Shown here piece by piece: positions 25,265 to 33,759 of a DNA stretch of 64,000 bases. The translations under genes were made by a program, and so were the position numbers. The notes beneath the pieces are model-generated. The model did no database searches, had not been told where the DNA came from, and was given only the letters and a program-made list of their open reading frames with translations. How positions within the stretch are numbered: the first letter of the stretch is position 1; each line of letters begins with the position of its first letter. Origin of the DNA: Pseudonocardia sp. MH-G8 (GTDB lineage Bacteria; Actinomycetota; Actinomycetes; Mycobacteriales; Pseudonocardiaceae); NCBI RefSeq assembly GCF_002262885.1, contig NZ_NKYF01000018.1, positions 62,001 through 126,000 on the forward strand, read 5' to 3'.

Positions 25265-26442
25265 ATGGAACGGCCGGTGTCGAGGTCGAAGAAGTGCAGG
25301 CCCTCGGTGTCGACGCGCACCGTCACCGGCTGGCCCTCGAAGACGCGCGTGCGCGGGCTGAACCGGCCCACCAGGACGCTGCCGCCGCCCGCCGTGCCCA
25401 CGCGCCCCGACTCGCGGTCGAGGCGCTCCCGGTCCTCGGTGCGCACCGGTGCGGCGTCCACCGGGAAGTGCACCATCACGTCCGATCCCATCGCCTCGAC
25501 CAGGTCGGCGACCGAGGTCAGCGTGGCGCCCGGGACCGGGCCGACGGATCCCGCGTCCTGCATGTCCTCGGGCCGGATTCCGACGGCGACGCGGCGCCCG
25601 TCGTAGCGCTCGAGCGCCGGCCGCTCGCGCAGCACGCCCCCGGGCACGGCCAGCCGGTGACCGCCGAAGGCCACCCAGGCCTGCCCGTCCGCGTCGAACG
25701 TCAGGTCGGCCGTGATCATGTTCATGCCCGGGGAGCCGATGAAGCCCGCCACGAACATGTTGACCGGCTGGTCGTAGAGCTCCTGCGGCGAGGCGATCTG
25801 CTGCAGCACGCCGCCGCGCATCACCGCCACCCGGTCCCCGAGCGTCATCGCCTCGGTCTGGTCGTGCGTGACGTAGACGGTGGTGACACCCAGGTCCCGC
25901 TGGATCCGCGCGATCTGGGCGCGCATCTGCACGCGCAGCGTGGCGTCGAGGTTCGACAGCGGCTCGTCCATGAGGAACGCGCGCGGCTCGCGCACGATGG
26001 CCCGGCCCATGGCGACGCGCTGACGCTGACCACCCGAGAGGTGGCGCGGCTTGCGCGCGAGGTGCGGGCCGAGCTCCAGCACGTCCGCGACCTCCCGCAC
26101 CCGGCTCTCGACCTGCTTGCGCGGCACCTTGCGCAGCGTCAGACCGAACGCGATGTTGTCGTAGACGCTCAGGTGCGGGTAGAGCGCGTAGGACTGGAAC
26201 ACCATCGCCAGGTCGCGGTCCCGGGAGGGCACCGCGTTGACCACCCGCCCCCCGATCCGCACCTCGCCCTCGCTGATCTCCTCCAGCCCGGCGACCATGC
26301 GCAGCGCCGTGGTCTTGCCACAGCCCGACGGCCCGACGAGCACGAGCAGCTCGCCGTCCATGACGTCGATGCTCAGGTCGGTGACCGCACGCGTTCCGTC
26401 GGCGTAGACCTTGCCGACGCGGTCCAACTCGATCCCCGCCAC
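25255..26442 (-). CDS. Sugar ABC transporter ATP-binding protein, UgpC/MsmK type
   Basis: 395-residue ATPase. Walker A GPSGCGKTT (~residues 37-45), Q-loop MVFQSYALYPHL, signature LSGGQRQRVAMGRAI, Walker B FLMDEPLSNLD and switch His VTHDQ are all present. A C-terminal OB-type regulatory domain follows (from ~235). Start GTG at 26442. ATPases of this type energise several sugar importers in actinobacteria, so it could also serve the ROK operon at 5-9 kb and the one at 62.8 kb, neither of which shows its own ATPase here. Confidence 0.94.
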   Translation of the reverse strand: MAGIELDRVGKVYADGTRAVTDLSIDVMDGELLVLVGPSGCGKTTALRMVAGLEEISEGEVRIGGRVVNAVPSRDRDLAMVFQSYALYPHLSVYDNIAFGLTLRKVPRKQVESRVREVADVLELGPHLARKPRHLSGGQRQRVAMGRAIVREPRAFLMDEPLSNLDATLRVQMRAQIARIQRDLGVTTVYVTHDQTEAMTLGDRVAVMRGGVLQQIASPQELYDQPVNMFVAGFIGSPGMNMITADLTFDADGQAWVAFGGHRLAVPGGVLRERPALERYDGRRVAVGIRPEDMQDAGSVGPVPGATLTSVADLVEAMGSDVMVHFPVDAAPVRTEDRERLDRESGRVGTAGGGSVLVGRFSPRTRVFEGQPVTVRVDTEGLHFFDLDTGRSIWA

Positions 26443-26525
26443 GATGCTCCCGTCGACGTCGCCGAGCGGCCCCGGACGCAGAATCGTAGGAAAGCGCGCC
26501 CGAAGGCGACCTTAAGGAGCCTCCA

Positions 26526-26547
26526 GATCCCGATGAATGTCGGGATC
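26526..26547. promoter_or_regulatory. Hairpin/dyad upstream of the response regulator gene
   Basis: GATCCCGA (26526-26533) and TCGGGATC (26540-26547) form an 8-bp inverted repeat with a 6-nt gap, in the divergent spacer between the ATPase and response-regulator genes. It is either an operator or a small hairpin. Confidence 0.35.
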
Positions 26548-26596
26548 GCGCGGAGGGCGGTTCCCGAACGTGATGTCCAACATCTACGGTTCGACC

Positions 26597-27301
26597 ATGG
26601 CGTTGGTGCTACTGGTCGAGGACGACCACGCCGTCCGCACGGCGATGACGGCGGCGCTGCGCGAGGCCGGGCACGTCGTCCAGCCCGTCGGCAGTGCGCT
26701 GGACGCGCTGCGCGCCGTCACCGACGACCACGTCGACCTCGTGGTGCTCGACCTCGGGCTGCCCGACCTCGACGGGTTCGAGGCCCTGCGGTTGCTGCGC
26801 GGAGTCAGCGACGTCCCGGTGATCATCGCGACCGCGCGCACCGACGAGCCGACGATCGTGCGGCTGCTCAACGCGGGGGCCGACGACTACGTCACCAAGC
26901 CCTTCTCCAGCGACCACCTCGCCGCCCGCGTGGGCGCGGTCCTACGGCGCTCCAAGGCCGCGGCACCGGCGGACGACGGCCGGATCGAGGTCGGCGACCT
27001 GGTCGTGGACCCGGCCACCCGGGAGGCGAGCGTCGGCGCCACCGCGCTCACGCTCACCCGCCGCGAGTTCGACCTGCTCGCCTACCTCGCGGCGCGCAGC
27101 GGGAAGGTCGTGTCGAAGTCGGAGCTGTGCCGGGAGGTCTGGCGCCAACCCAACCTGCACCTCGACCAGACGATCGACGTGCACCTGTCGTGGCTGCGCC
27201 GCAAGCTCGGCGAGACCGCCGCCGACCCGCGGTTCCTGCACACGGTCCGCGGTGTCGGGATCAAGCTCGTCGACCCCTGCGGGACGTCCTCCCCCGCCTG
27301 A
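26597..27301 (+). CDS. OmpR/PhoB-family response regulator
   Basis: 234-residue two-component regulator. The receiver domain shows VLLVEDD, the phospho-acceptor in VVLDLGLPDLDGF (~residue 52), T in IATART and K in DYVTKPFSS. The winged-helix domain has LTLTRREFDLLAYLAARSGKVVSK and IDVHLSWLRRKLGE. The start at 26597 matches the usual family N-terminus; ATGs at 26573 and 26537 would add 8 or 20 residues. It is co-directional with a kinase gene 15 bp downstream and divergent from the sugar importer. Target unknown. Confidence 0.92.
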   Translation: MALVLLVEDDHAVRTAMTAALREAGHVVQPVGSALDALRAVTDDHVDLVVLDLGLPDLDGFEALRLLRGVSDVPVIIATARTDEPTIVRLLNAGADDYVTKPFSSDHLAARVGAVLRRSKAAAPADDGRIEVGDLVVDPATREASVGATALTLTRREFDLLAYLAARSGKVVSKSELCREVWRQPNLHLDQTIDVHLSWLRRKLGETAADPRFLHTVRGVGIKLVDPCGTSSPA

Positions 27302-27316
27302 CACGAGAGTGGACCC

Positions 27317-28624
27317 GTGCGGCACCTCGTCCTCCGTCTGATCGTCGCCACCGCGATCGCCGCCGTCGCCGCCGTCACCGCGGTCGCGCTGCTCGTGCAG
27401 TCGGCCGGCGAGCGCGACCGCCTGCGCAGCGGGTCGGAGGCCGACCTCGCCGCGCTCGTCAGCCTGGCCGAGGCGACCTCGGACGGCGAGGCCCTGCGGC
27501 GCGGCATCGCCCGCGCCCCGGCCGGTCGCGAGGGCCGGCTCGCGGTGCACGTCGCCGGCGCGACGGTCGGCACCTCCCGGCTGGGAGGCGACGCCGAGGC
27601 ACCCGCGGAGGTCCCGATCGCCGGCGGCACCGTGCTGGTCCGCGCTGCCGGCCCGGCCGTCGTGGAGGTGTTCGTACCGGACCGGGCCCCGGGCAGCGCC
27701 GAGCTCGGGCTCGCCGCGCTGCTGCTCGGCACCGGTGCGCTGGTCGCCGGCGGCGGTGTGGCGGTGGCCGCGCGGCGGCTGCGGCCGGTGGTCGCCGACC
27801 TCACCACCCTCGCCACGGAGGCCGCCGCGATCGGCAGGGAGGACGCGCCCGCGCCCGCCCGCCGGATGCACGTCCCGGAGACCGCGGCGCTCGCCCGGGC
27901 CCTCGCCGCGGTGACCGCACGCTTCGCCGAGGCCCGCGCCCTCGAACGGCGCCTGGCCGCCGACCTGTCCCACCGGCTGCGGACCCCGCTCACCGCGCTC
28001 GCCCTCGACGCCGACGCGATCGACGACGGCCCTGCGGCCGAGCGGGTGCGCCGGACCATCGCCTCCCTCGACGGCGACATCGACGCCCTCATCCGCTCCA
28101 CCCCCGGCCCCGACGCGGCCCCTGCCCGCTGCGACGTGGTGGCGGTGGTGCAGCGCCGTATGGCGTTCTGGTCCGCGCTCGCCCAGCACAGCAGGCGCTC
28201 CTGCGAGGTCCGCACCGCACCACCGCCCGCCACGATCGCGCTCGCCGAGGACGACCTCGCCGCGGTCGTCGACGCGCTGCTGGGCAACGTCTTCCGCTAC
28301 ACGCCCGAGGGCACGGGCTTCGCCGTCGCCGTGGTGTCGCACGCCGGCTGGATCAGCCTCGTCGTCGACGACGCGGGACCGGGTGTCGCCGACCCCGCGG
28401 CCGCGCTGAGCCGCGGCGTCAGCTCCGGGGGCGGCACCGGCCTCGGGCTCGACATCGCCCGCGACGCCGTGGAGGCCACCGGCGGCACGATCCACGTCGA
28501 GCGGGCGGCGCTGGGAGGCGCGCGCGTCCGGCTGCGCTTCGCCGACGCGGAGCACGACGCGCCCCACGTGCCGCGCGCACGGCGGCTGTCGCGGCGCCCG
28601 GCGACGGAGCCGGCGAAGATCTGA
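27317..28624 (+). CDS. Two-component sensor histidine kinase
   Basis: 435-residue membrane kinase with a GTG start. One N-terminal helix (residues ~5-28), a short outer domain of ~100 residues, and a second helix (~135-155) precede the dimerisation box AADLSHRLRTPLTALALD with the phospho-accepting His near 221. The ATP-binding domain has an N-box-like LLGNVFRYTPEG, a G1 motif VDDAGPGVADP and a G2 motif GGGTGLGLDIARDAVEATGG. The N-box Asn is present. It partners the regulator just upstream. The short sensor loop suggests envelope sensing. Confidence 0.92.
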   Translation: MRHLVLRLIVATAIAAVAAVTAVALLVQSAGERDRLRSGSEADLAALVSLAEATSDGEALRRGIARAPAGREGRLAVHVAGATVGTSRLGGDAEAPAEVPIAGGTVLVRAAGPAVVEVFVPDRAPGSAELGLAALLLGTGALVAGGGVAVAARRLRPVVADLTTLATEAAAIGREDAPAPARRMHVPETAALARALAAVTARFAEARALERRLAADLSHRLRTPLTALALDADAIDDGPAAERVRRTIASLDGDIDALIRSTPGPDAAPARCDVVAVVQRRMAFWSALAQHSRRSCEVRTAPPPATIALAEDDLAAVVDALLGNVFRYTPEGTGFAVAVVSHAGWISLVVDDAGPGVADPAAALSRGVSSGGGTGLGLDIARDAVEATGGTIHVERAALGGARVRLRFADAEHDAPHVPRARRLSRRPATEPAKI

Positions 28625-28672
28625 AGTATCGGTTGCTCATCGCAGTGGCAGCAGCAATGGACAACCGATACT
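28625..28672. terminator. Hairpin directly after the kinase stop codon
   Basis: Arms 28625-28640 and 28657-28672 pair over 16 positions with one mismatch and one wobble (outer 11 bp AGTATCGGTTG perfect). The first arm begins one base after the TGA. Probably the terminator of the two-component operon. Confidence 0.65.
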
Positions 28673-28758
28673 GCGTGGCCTCTACCCGCAGTGGGCCCGG
28701 TGCCGAGCCCGACCTCCGCGCCGACACCGCGGGCGCTGCGTGGTCGGGACGCGGTACG

Positions 28759-28904
28759 CGGTGATCGATCTGATCAGTACCTGGGTGCGGGTGTTGCGAC
28801 GGTGGCGCACTTGTCGAAGTGATCAAGGCCGGGTGATCGGTCCGAGCAGTGCGTGGGTGCTGTCGCGGCGACGTCCAGTGCTTCTCGCAGCGATCACCAT
28901 CCGG
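28759..28904 (+). repeat. Two tandem copies of the 72-nt structured repeat
   Basis: The copies start at 28759 (71 nt) and 28830 (~75 nt). They match the first and third units of the 12.8-kb array in the same order, and similarity continues ~30 bp beyond the last unit, so the two loci share a common ancestor. The last unit again runs from GGTGATCG to CGATCACC. Confidence 0.78.
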
Positions 28905-29245
28905 CATCCGCGGGCCGATTCGGCAACGCCCTCCCGGTGCACCGCAGGTCCCGATCCCGCCGATCATGAGGGCGAACACGTCTCCGACCTGCCCAATGAT
29001 CACCGGTAAGGGGTGCAACGGGACCACCGCACGGTGCGCACGCACCCAACAGGCGCGGTCTCGTCCCGAACAGGCCTGGGCCCGCGCCGGGAACGGCCGC
29101 CCACCAAGCCCCAATACTCGGTAGTTCTACCAACACGGCCACCCCGCCGACGGACAGGGTCAGGGGAACCCGGCCGACTGCGCCGCAGACCCGGGCCGGG
29201 CGTGAGGCAGTGGCCGCGAGCCGGGAACGGCGCGCCCACAGGAGA

Positions 29246-29317
29246 TTTCATGACCATATAGACGTGATGGGGGTTGGATCTTTCCCGAATCCCGCTCACG
29301 TCTATCTGATCATGAAA
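29246..29317. repeat. 22-bp inverted repeat with 28-bp spacer
   Basis: Arms 29246-29267 and 29296-29317 agree at 20 of 22 positions; they include CATGA at the outer end and TAGACGTGA at the inner end. The spacer has a small GGAT/ATCC pairing of its own. No coding sense. Confidence 0.7.
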
Positions 29318-29320
29318 AGG

Positions 29321-29336
29321 GCGTTCCGCGGAACGC
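29321..29336. repeat. Perfect 16-bp palindrome
   Basis: GCGTTCCGCGGAACGC is fully self-complementary, sitting between two larger inverted repeats. It could be a protein-binding site or part of a repeat element. Confidence 0.6.
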
Positions 29337-29344
29337 GAGGCGGC

Positions 29345-29410
29345 CATGATCAGCGAGAGTGGTGCCAGAGCGGCGGATCTGCGGCTCTGGCACCACTCCT
29401 GGCGATCATG
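29345..29410. repeat. 27-bp inverted repeat with 12-bp loop
   Basis: Arms 29345-29371 and 29384-29410. The inner 15 bp (GAGTGGTGCCAGAGC and its complement) and outer 7 bp (CATGATC/GATCATG) pair perfectly. The outer ends resemble those of the inverted repeat at 29246. Confidence 0.7.
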
Positions 29411-29413
29411 ACC

Positions 29414-29471
29414 GCGAGCCGGCCCGCGAGACGCACGTCAGCGCGGCCGTGAGGGCCATGGCGTGCGGCTC
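29414..29471 (+). repeat. Dispersed ~60-nt repeat, copy 1
   Basis: Shares GCCGGCCCG, CGAGACG-ACGT-AGCGCGG and TGGCGTGCGGCTC in order with 60436-60496, with only scattered differences and one 3-nt gap. Both copies lie in gene-free DNA. Confidence 0.65.
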
Positions 29472-29523
29472 ACACCGCTCGCCGCCGGTGATCAGGGCCG
29501 GCGACCGTATGCGGGCCAAGCCT

Positions 29524-30762
29524 CTAGCCGGCCGGCGGCAGGGCCTCCACCCGGTGGCGCACCAGATCGGCGCCGACGCCCACCGGCGTGGCGTCGAACC
29601 GGTCTGCCAGGTGCGCGGCGAGCGCGCGGAACGCGTCGTGGGTGGCCGGGCGGATCCGGTCCAGCTCGATCCGGGCGCCGGTGGCGAGGTGGGGGTCGTA
29701 GGGCACCTCGACCACCGCGCGGCAGCGGTTCTCGAAGTGGCGCCGCACCCGCGCCGTGTCGACGTGTTTGCCGGCCCGATCGCAGGTCAGCACGAGGACG
29801 GCGTCGGCGACGCGGTCGGCGTGCCCCCGAACCGTCAACCAGTCGAGGGTCTTGGTCACCCGGCTCGCGCCGTCCGCGGTGGGCGACCCGACGACCACGA
29901 GGTTGTCCGCCAGGGCCAGCGTGCCGGCGATCGCCGAGTGCACGAGCCCGCTGCCCGAGTCGGTGATGACCACGTCGTAGAAGCGGCGCAGGACGGTGCA
30001 CACCCGCTCGTACTCGTCGCGCTCGAACGCCGCGCTCATCGCCGGGTCCTGCTCGGAGGCCAACACCTGCAGCCGCCCGGCGAGGCTGGTGTAGCGGGCG
30101 ACGTCGGCGAGGGAGCGCAGCGTCTCGATCTGGCCGACCATCTCCCGCACGGTCATCGACGCGTCGCCGGTGAGCCGGTCGGCGAGCGTGCCCGCGTTCG
30201 GGTTGGCGTCGACCGCGACGATGCGATCGCCCCGGTTCTCCGCGAGGACCAGGCCCACGCAGGCGGCCACGGTGGTCTTCCCCACGCCGCCGTTGATCGA
30301 GCTGACGGCGATCTGGTGCGCGCTGCCGAGCGGCCTCCGGATGCGCCGCACCTGCTCGCGGCGCGCGTGCTCGGCAGGCCCGACACCGGGGTTGAGCCGG
30401 CCGCCGGTAGCGGTGAAGAGCAGGCCGCGCCAGCCGTCGGTCGGCCGGTCGACGCGCCGCCGGACGATCGTTTCGGAGGTGAGGCCGTCCGCGTCCGGGC
30501 CACCCGCAGGCGCGGCCACCTCCGCCCGGCGAGGCGGCGCGGGGGCCCCGGAACCGGCCACGATGTCAACGGGCGCGGTGTCACCGAGCGCGGTGTCATC
30601 GGGCGCTGTGTCACCGGGCGCTGTGGGCGCCGGCGCCTCCTCGGTCCGCCGACGCCGACGCTGGGAGCGGCTGGGGCGCGGTGGCGCCCCACCGCGGTCC
30701 TCGGCCGACGGCGCACCGACCCCGTCGGCCTGCTCGTCGCTACCGCCCCCCGGGCCGCTCAC
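29524..30762 (-). CDS. MinD/ParA-like ATPase, paralogue 1 (variant Walker A)
   Basis: About 412 residues. An N-terminal ~125-residue Pro/Ala/Arg-rich region precedes a 285-residue MinD/ParA domain. The domain opens with RRRVDRPTDGWRGLLFTATGGRLNPG and continues INGGVGKTT, VAVDANPNAGTLADRLTG and VITDSGSGLVHSAI (Walker B side). The signature lysine of the deviant Walker A (K-GG-x-GKT) is Asn here (codon AAC), while the three paralogues keep Lys. This should impair ParA-type hydrolysis or dimer activation. The GTG at 30762 is the chosen start; an ATG at 30834 is possible. Architecture recalls EspI, but no ESX genes are near. Confidence 0.85.
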   Translation of the reverse strand: MSGPGGGSDEQADGVGAPSAEDRGGAPPRPSRSQRRRRRTEEAPAPTAPGDTAPDDTALGDTAPVDIVAGSGAPAPPRRAEVAAPAGGPDADGLTSETIVRRRVDRPTDGWRGLLFTATGGRLNPGVGPAEHARREQVRRIRRPLGSAHQIAVSSINGGVGKTTVAACVGLVLAENRGDRIVAVDANPNAGTLADRLTGDASMTVREMVGQIETLRSLADVARYTSLAGRLQVLASEQDPAMSAAFERDEYERVCTVLRRFYDVVITDSGSGLVHSAIAGTLALADNLVVVGSPTADGASRVTKTLDWLTVRGHADRVADAVLVLTCDRAGKHVDTARVRRHFENRCRAVVEVPYDPHLATGARIELDRIRPATHDAFRALAAHLADRFDATPVGVGADLVRHRVEALPPAG

Positions 30763-30852
30763 CCGACCACCCCGTTCCCCGACCGTGGTTGTGCCTCGAT
30801 GATCTCGCCGGGAGGCTACCGGGTGCCGGAACACCCGGAGGACCCCACGAGC

Positions 30853-31311
30853 TCAGCCGCTGGGCTCGACCTGGAACTCGGCCGCGCCCCCGTCGACGCT
30901 CCCGACCGAGATCTCGTACGGGCCCACCGCGGCGGCAGAGCCCGGCGCCACCGTGGCGGTGGCGCCGTCGGCGGAGAACGTCACGCCCGAGCCGTCGATC
31001 GACTCGATCGCGATCAGCGGGCCCGAACCGCAGGAGAAGGACGTCCGCCCGTTCGTCGTCACGGTGCGCCCGCCGGCTCCGGAACTGCTGATGGAGCCCG
31101 TCGAGGAGGCGCGGACCTCGCAACCCTGCGCCGACGGCTCGGAATCGGGTGCAGGCACGGCCCGAGAGGTCTGCGGGCCGGCGCCCGGGGTCGCTTCGCC
31201 GGGAACGGTGGTGGCGCAGGCCGAGGTCAGCAGCGCGGCCGCTGCGGCACCGGCGAGCAGGCGGGGCAACGCAGGCAAGATCTTCACAGTCGGCATGGTG
31301 CCGCCGATCAC
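30853..31311 (-). CDS. Putative exported lipoprotein
   Basis: 152 residues. GTG at 31311 overlaps the stop of ATPase paralogue 2 (GTGA); an ATG at 31296 is an alternative. The signal sequence VKILPALPRLLAGAAAAALLTSAC ends in a lipobox-like Cys near residue 31. The mature part is Ser/Gly/Ala-rich with two cysteines (QGCEVRAS, SFSCGSG) that could form a disulfide, and ends in a predicted beta-rich domain. Not assigned to a known family. Coupling to the ATPase suggests a shared role at the cell surface. Confidence 0.7.
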   Translation of the reverse strand: MIGGTMPTVKILPALPRLLAGAAAAALLTSACATTVPGEATPGAGPQTSRAVPAPDSEPSAQGCEVRASSTGSISSSGAGGRTVTTNGRTSFSCGSGPLIAIESIDGSGVTFSADGATATVAPGSAAAVGPYEISVGSVDGGAAEFQVEPSG

Positions 31312-32525
31312 GCGCCGTGGCCAGGGCGGTCGTGATCGGTGCCGGTGGCGGCGCCCACGAAGTGGTCGGCGGCAGAATCACCGACAGCGGAATCGTCCGC
31401 AGCGAAATCGTCGACGGCGAAATCGTCGGCGACGAGCGCCGCGATCTCGAGGAACGCGTCCGCCGTGGCGGGGCGCAGGGCGTCGAGCTCGATCCGCCCG
31501 CCGGTGGCGAGGTGCGGATCGTGCGGCACCACGACCACCGCGCGGCAGCGCGCGGAGAAGTACCCGATGAGCAACTCGGTGTCGATCTCCTTGCTCGTCC
31601 GGTCGCGGGACAGGACCACCACCGCGCGCTCGACCACCCGCCCGTGGCCGTGCGCGACGAGCCAGTCCAGCGTCTTGGCGGCCCGGCTGGCACCGTCGAC
31701 CGTGAGCGATCCGACGACCACGAGCCCGTTCGTGAGCGCCAGCGTGCCGTCCATCGCCGAATGCACCATGCCGGTGCCCGAGTCGGTGACGACGACGTTG
31801 TAGAACCGGGCGAGGACCGCGCACACCCGCTCGTACTCGGCCCGGTCGAACGCCTCGCTGCGGGCGGGGTCCTGCTCCGATGCGAGCACCTGGAGCCGGC
31901 CTGCGAGGGTGGTGTACCGCGCCACGTCGCTGAGCGAGGCCACGTCCTCGACCCCGTCGAGCAGGTCCCGGACGGTCGAATCGGTCTTCCCCGTGAGGCG
32001 GTCGGCGAGCGTGCCGGCATCGGGGTTGGCGTCGAGCGCGACGATCCGGTCGCCGCGGTGCTCGGCGAGCATCAGGCCCAACAGGGCCGTCACCGTCGTC
32101 TTCCCCACGCCACCCTTCATTGACACCACGGCGATCTGGCGCGGGCCGGGAAGCGGCCGGCGCACCCTCAGCGCCAGCTCCTGGCGACGGTGCTCGGCCG
32201 GCCCGATCCCCGGGTTGACCAGGCCACCGCTGAGCAGGTGGACGGCGCGGCGCCAGCCCGAACCCGGCCGGTCGGAGCGGCGCCGGACGATCGTGTACTC
32301 GCTCAGGGCCGAGGAGTCACCGATGTGCCCGGCGGCGGGGCGGGGCGACGCCGGAGCGGGCGGTGCCGCGGCCCGCGGTTGCGGTGGCACGGGCTGTGGG
32401 AGTGAGGGCTGCGGGGGTGGGGCGGGCGGCGGCACGGGAGGTGCGACGGGCTGCGGCGGCTCCGTCGCGGACGCCTCCGGGCCCGGGTCGCGCGAGTCCC
32501 CCGGTGCGAACGATCGCTTCGGCAC
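31308..32525 (-). CDS. MinD/ParA-like ATPase, paralogue 2
   Basis: 405 residues. GTG at 32525 follows GGGGGGAGGG. A ~75-residue Pro-rich N-terminus precedes the shared core: RRRSDRPGSGWRRAVHLLSGG, deviant Walker A MKGGVGKTTVTALLG, ALDANPDAGTLADRLTG and VVTDSGTGMVHSAMDG. A unique Asp/Ala-rich C-terminal tail (AVDDFAADDSAVGDSAADHF) follows. Predicted to cycle between membrane/DNA-bound dimer and soluble monomer, as MinD and ParA do. It forms a transcription unit with the lipoprotein. Confidence 0.88.
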   Translation of the reverse strand: MPKRSFAPGDSRDPGPEASATEPPQPVAPPVPPPAPPPQPSLPQPVPPQPRAAAPPAPASPRPAAGHIGDSSALSEYTIVRRRSDRPGSGWRRAVHLLSGGLVNPGIGPAEHRRQELALRVRRPLPGPRQIAVVSMKGGVGKTTVTALLGLMLAEHRGDRIVALDANPDAGTLADRLTGKTDSTVRDLLDGVEDVASLSDVARYTTLAGRLQVLASEQDPARSEAFDRAEYERVCAVLARFYNVVVTDSGTGMVHSAMDGTLALTNGLVVVGSLTVDGASRAAKTLDWLVAHGHGRVVERAVVVLSRDRTSKEIDTELLIGYFSARCRAVVVVPHDPHLATGGRIELDALRPATADAFLEIAALVADDFAVDDFAADDSAVGDSAADHFVGAATGTDHDRPGHGA

Positions 32526-32622
32526 GTCCCTCCCCCCTCACGGTGATCACGCGAGGACGGATCCTACGCAGAACGCCCCCCGCGGGGCGATGAGTGAGTG
32601 GCGCAGATCGGCCGCAGCGCAC

Positions 32623-33330
32623 TCACCCGCCGGCTGTTGCCTGCATCTGCGCGTAGGCCGCCACGAGCTGTTCCTCCGCATCGTGCAGGTAGTCCTCGAG
32701 GTCCTCCGCCGCACCCGGACCGTCCCCGCCCTGCAGCCGGTGCAGGATCCCGCGGTTCCGCTCGAGGTAGGGCTCGTGGAAGCGCTGGGGGTCGGCCATG
32801 ACGTGGAAGACGAGCCGGAGCTCGGCGAGGATGCCGCTCATCAGCTCGTCCGACCGCGGGCTCCCGGCCAGCGCCACGAGGGCCCGGTGGAACGAGATGT
32901 TGGCCGTACCGAGCGCCTGCCACTCGCTGCCGCGAAGGGCTTCCTCCCCGTCGGCGACGGCGGCGGCCACTGCGGGCAGACCCGGGTGCGGGCCGGCGAC
33001 GGTGCGGACGACGCCGCACTCGACGATCCGGCGCACCCGGTACAGATCGACGACGTCGTCGACGGTGAGCGTGCGGACGAACATGCCGCGGTTGAGCTCA
33101 TGGGTGAGCAGTCGCTCGTGCGACAGCAACCGGAACGCCTCCCGCAGCGTGTTCCGGGAGACCCCGAGCGCCGTGCCGATGCCGTCCTCGGCCAGCCGGG
33201 TGCCCGGCGGGAACCAGCCCTCGATGATCCGGCTGCGCAGGATGCCGGCGACCCGCTCCGCGGTGCTCGTCCGCGAGAGGAGGGCGCGGTCCGCCACCAG
33301 GCCGTGGATGGCAGGCCCGTCGGTGGTCAC
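32623..33330 (-). CDS. GntR family regulator with FCD ligand domain
   Basis: 235-residue metabolite-responsive repressor. GTG at 33330 has GGGGAGG just upstream. The winged helix contains RVAGILRSRIIEGWFPPGTRLAEDGIGTALGVSRNTLREAFRLL (residues ~20-63). The all-helical FCD domain follows, with conserved metal/ligand positions around DLYRVRRIVE, ISFHRALVALAGS and DLEDYLHDAEEQL. FCD regulators respond to carboxylates; no carboxylate catabolic gene is adjacent. It is divergent from the Asp-rich gene and lies 97 bp downstream of ATPase 2's start, so it may control either side. Confidence 0.9.
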   Translation of the reverse strand: MTTDGPAIHGLVADRALLSRTSTAERVAGILRSRIIEGWFPPGTRLAEDGIGTALGVSRNTLREAFRLLSHERLLTHELNRGMFVRTLTVDDVVDLYRVRRIVECGVVRTVAGPHPGLPAVAAAVADGEEALRGSEWQALGTANISFHRALVALAGSPRSDELMSGILAELRLVFHVMADPQRFHEPYLERNRGILHRLQGGDGPGAAEDLEDYLHDAEEQLVAAYAQMQATAGG

Positions 33331-33759
33331 GTCGCCTCCCCGCCTCGACAGATGTTCGACTGAAGGATCGTACAACGATCGAACGCGGTGCTCCGGCGAC
33401 ACCTGCGCGCGATGTCCGGTTCATCCGGAATCTCACCGCCCACTACTCACCGTGTGCCACGTCGCCCTCACGGGGAGCACACGCGCGCCACGCGCCCCCT
33501 TGGAGATCGAACCGCCATCGATCTGGCAGGAGGACGGCAGTAGGCTGCTGCACAATCGAGTGACGGTCTGCTGGAACGCGAGGACGGAGGCAGCAGCGTG
33601 GTGGAGCACGGTCACCTCGCCGCGACGTCCGATTCGGGTCCTCCGGCACACGGATCGTCGTTCGACGGGGCCGGTCCACAAGGTGGGCCGGCTCTCGCCG
33701 TGTGGTGAGGCCCGCCGTGACGAGGAGACGGCGGCAGTGATCTGTCCTGGGGGGACGAC
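33331..33759. other. Divergent intergenic region of 429 bp
   Basis: No gene supported. A TAGGCT hexamer at 33541-33546 could be a -10 for the Asp-rich gene. A hairpin CCGGTCCAC/GTGGGCCGG (33671-33691, one wobble pair, 3-nt loop) lies in the resulting ~200-nt leader. The GntR promoter must also be here. Confidence 0.45.

Larger units (their letters stand above)
28625..29523. other. Gene-free island of ~900 bp rich in palindromes
   Basis: No supported gene. In order it holds the kinase terminator, two copies of the 72-nt repeat (28759-28904), a 22-bp inverted repeat (29246-29317), a 16-bp perfect palindrome (29321-29336), a 27-bp imperfect inverted repeat (29345-29410) and a dispersed repeat shared with 60.4 kb (29414-29471). 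Confidence 0.75.

Noticed and set aside
29359..31335. A 658-codon plus-strand frame opposite ATPase 1 and the lipoprotein
   Set aside because: Starts in the palindrome island and has no recognisable domain; the minus strand encodes the paralogous ATPase.
33600..33660. tRNA-like arm with a GATTCGGGTCC segment
   Set aside because: No acceptor, D or anticodon stems can be formed around it.
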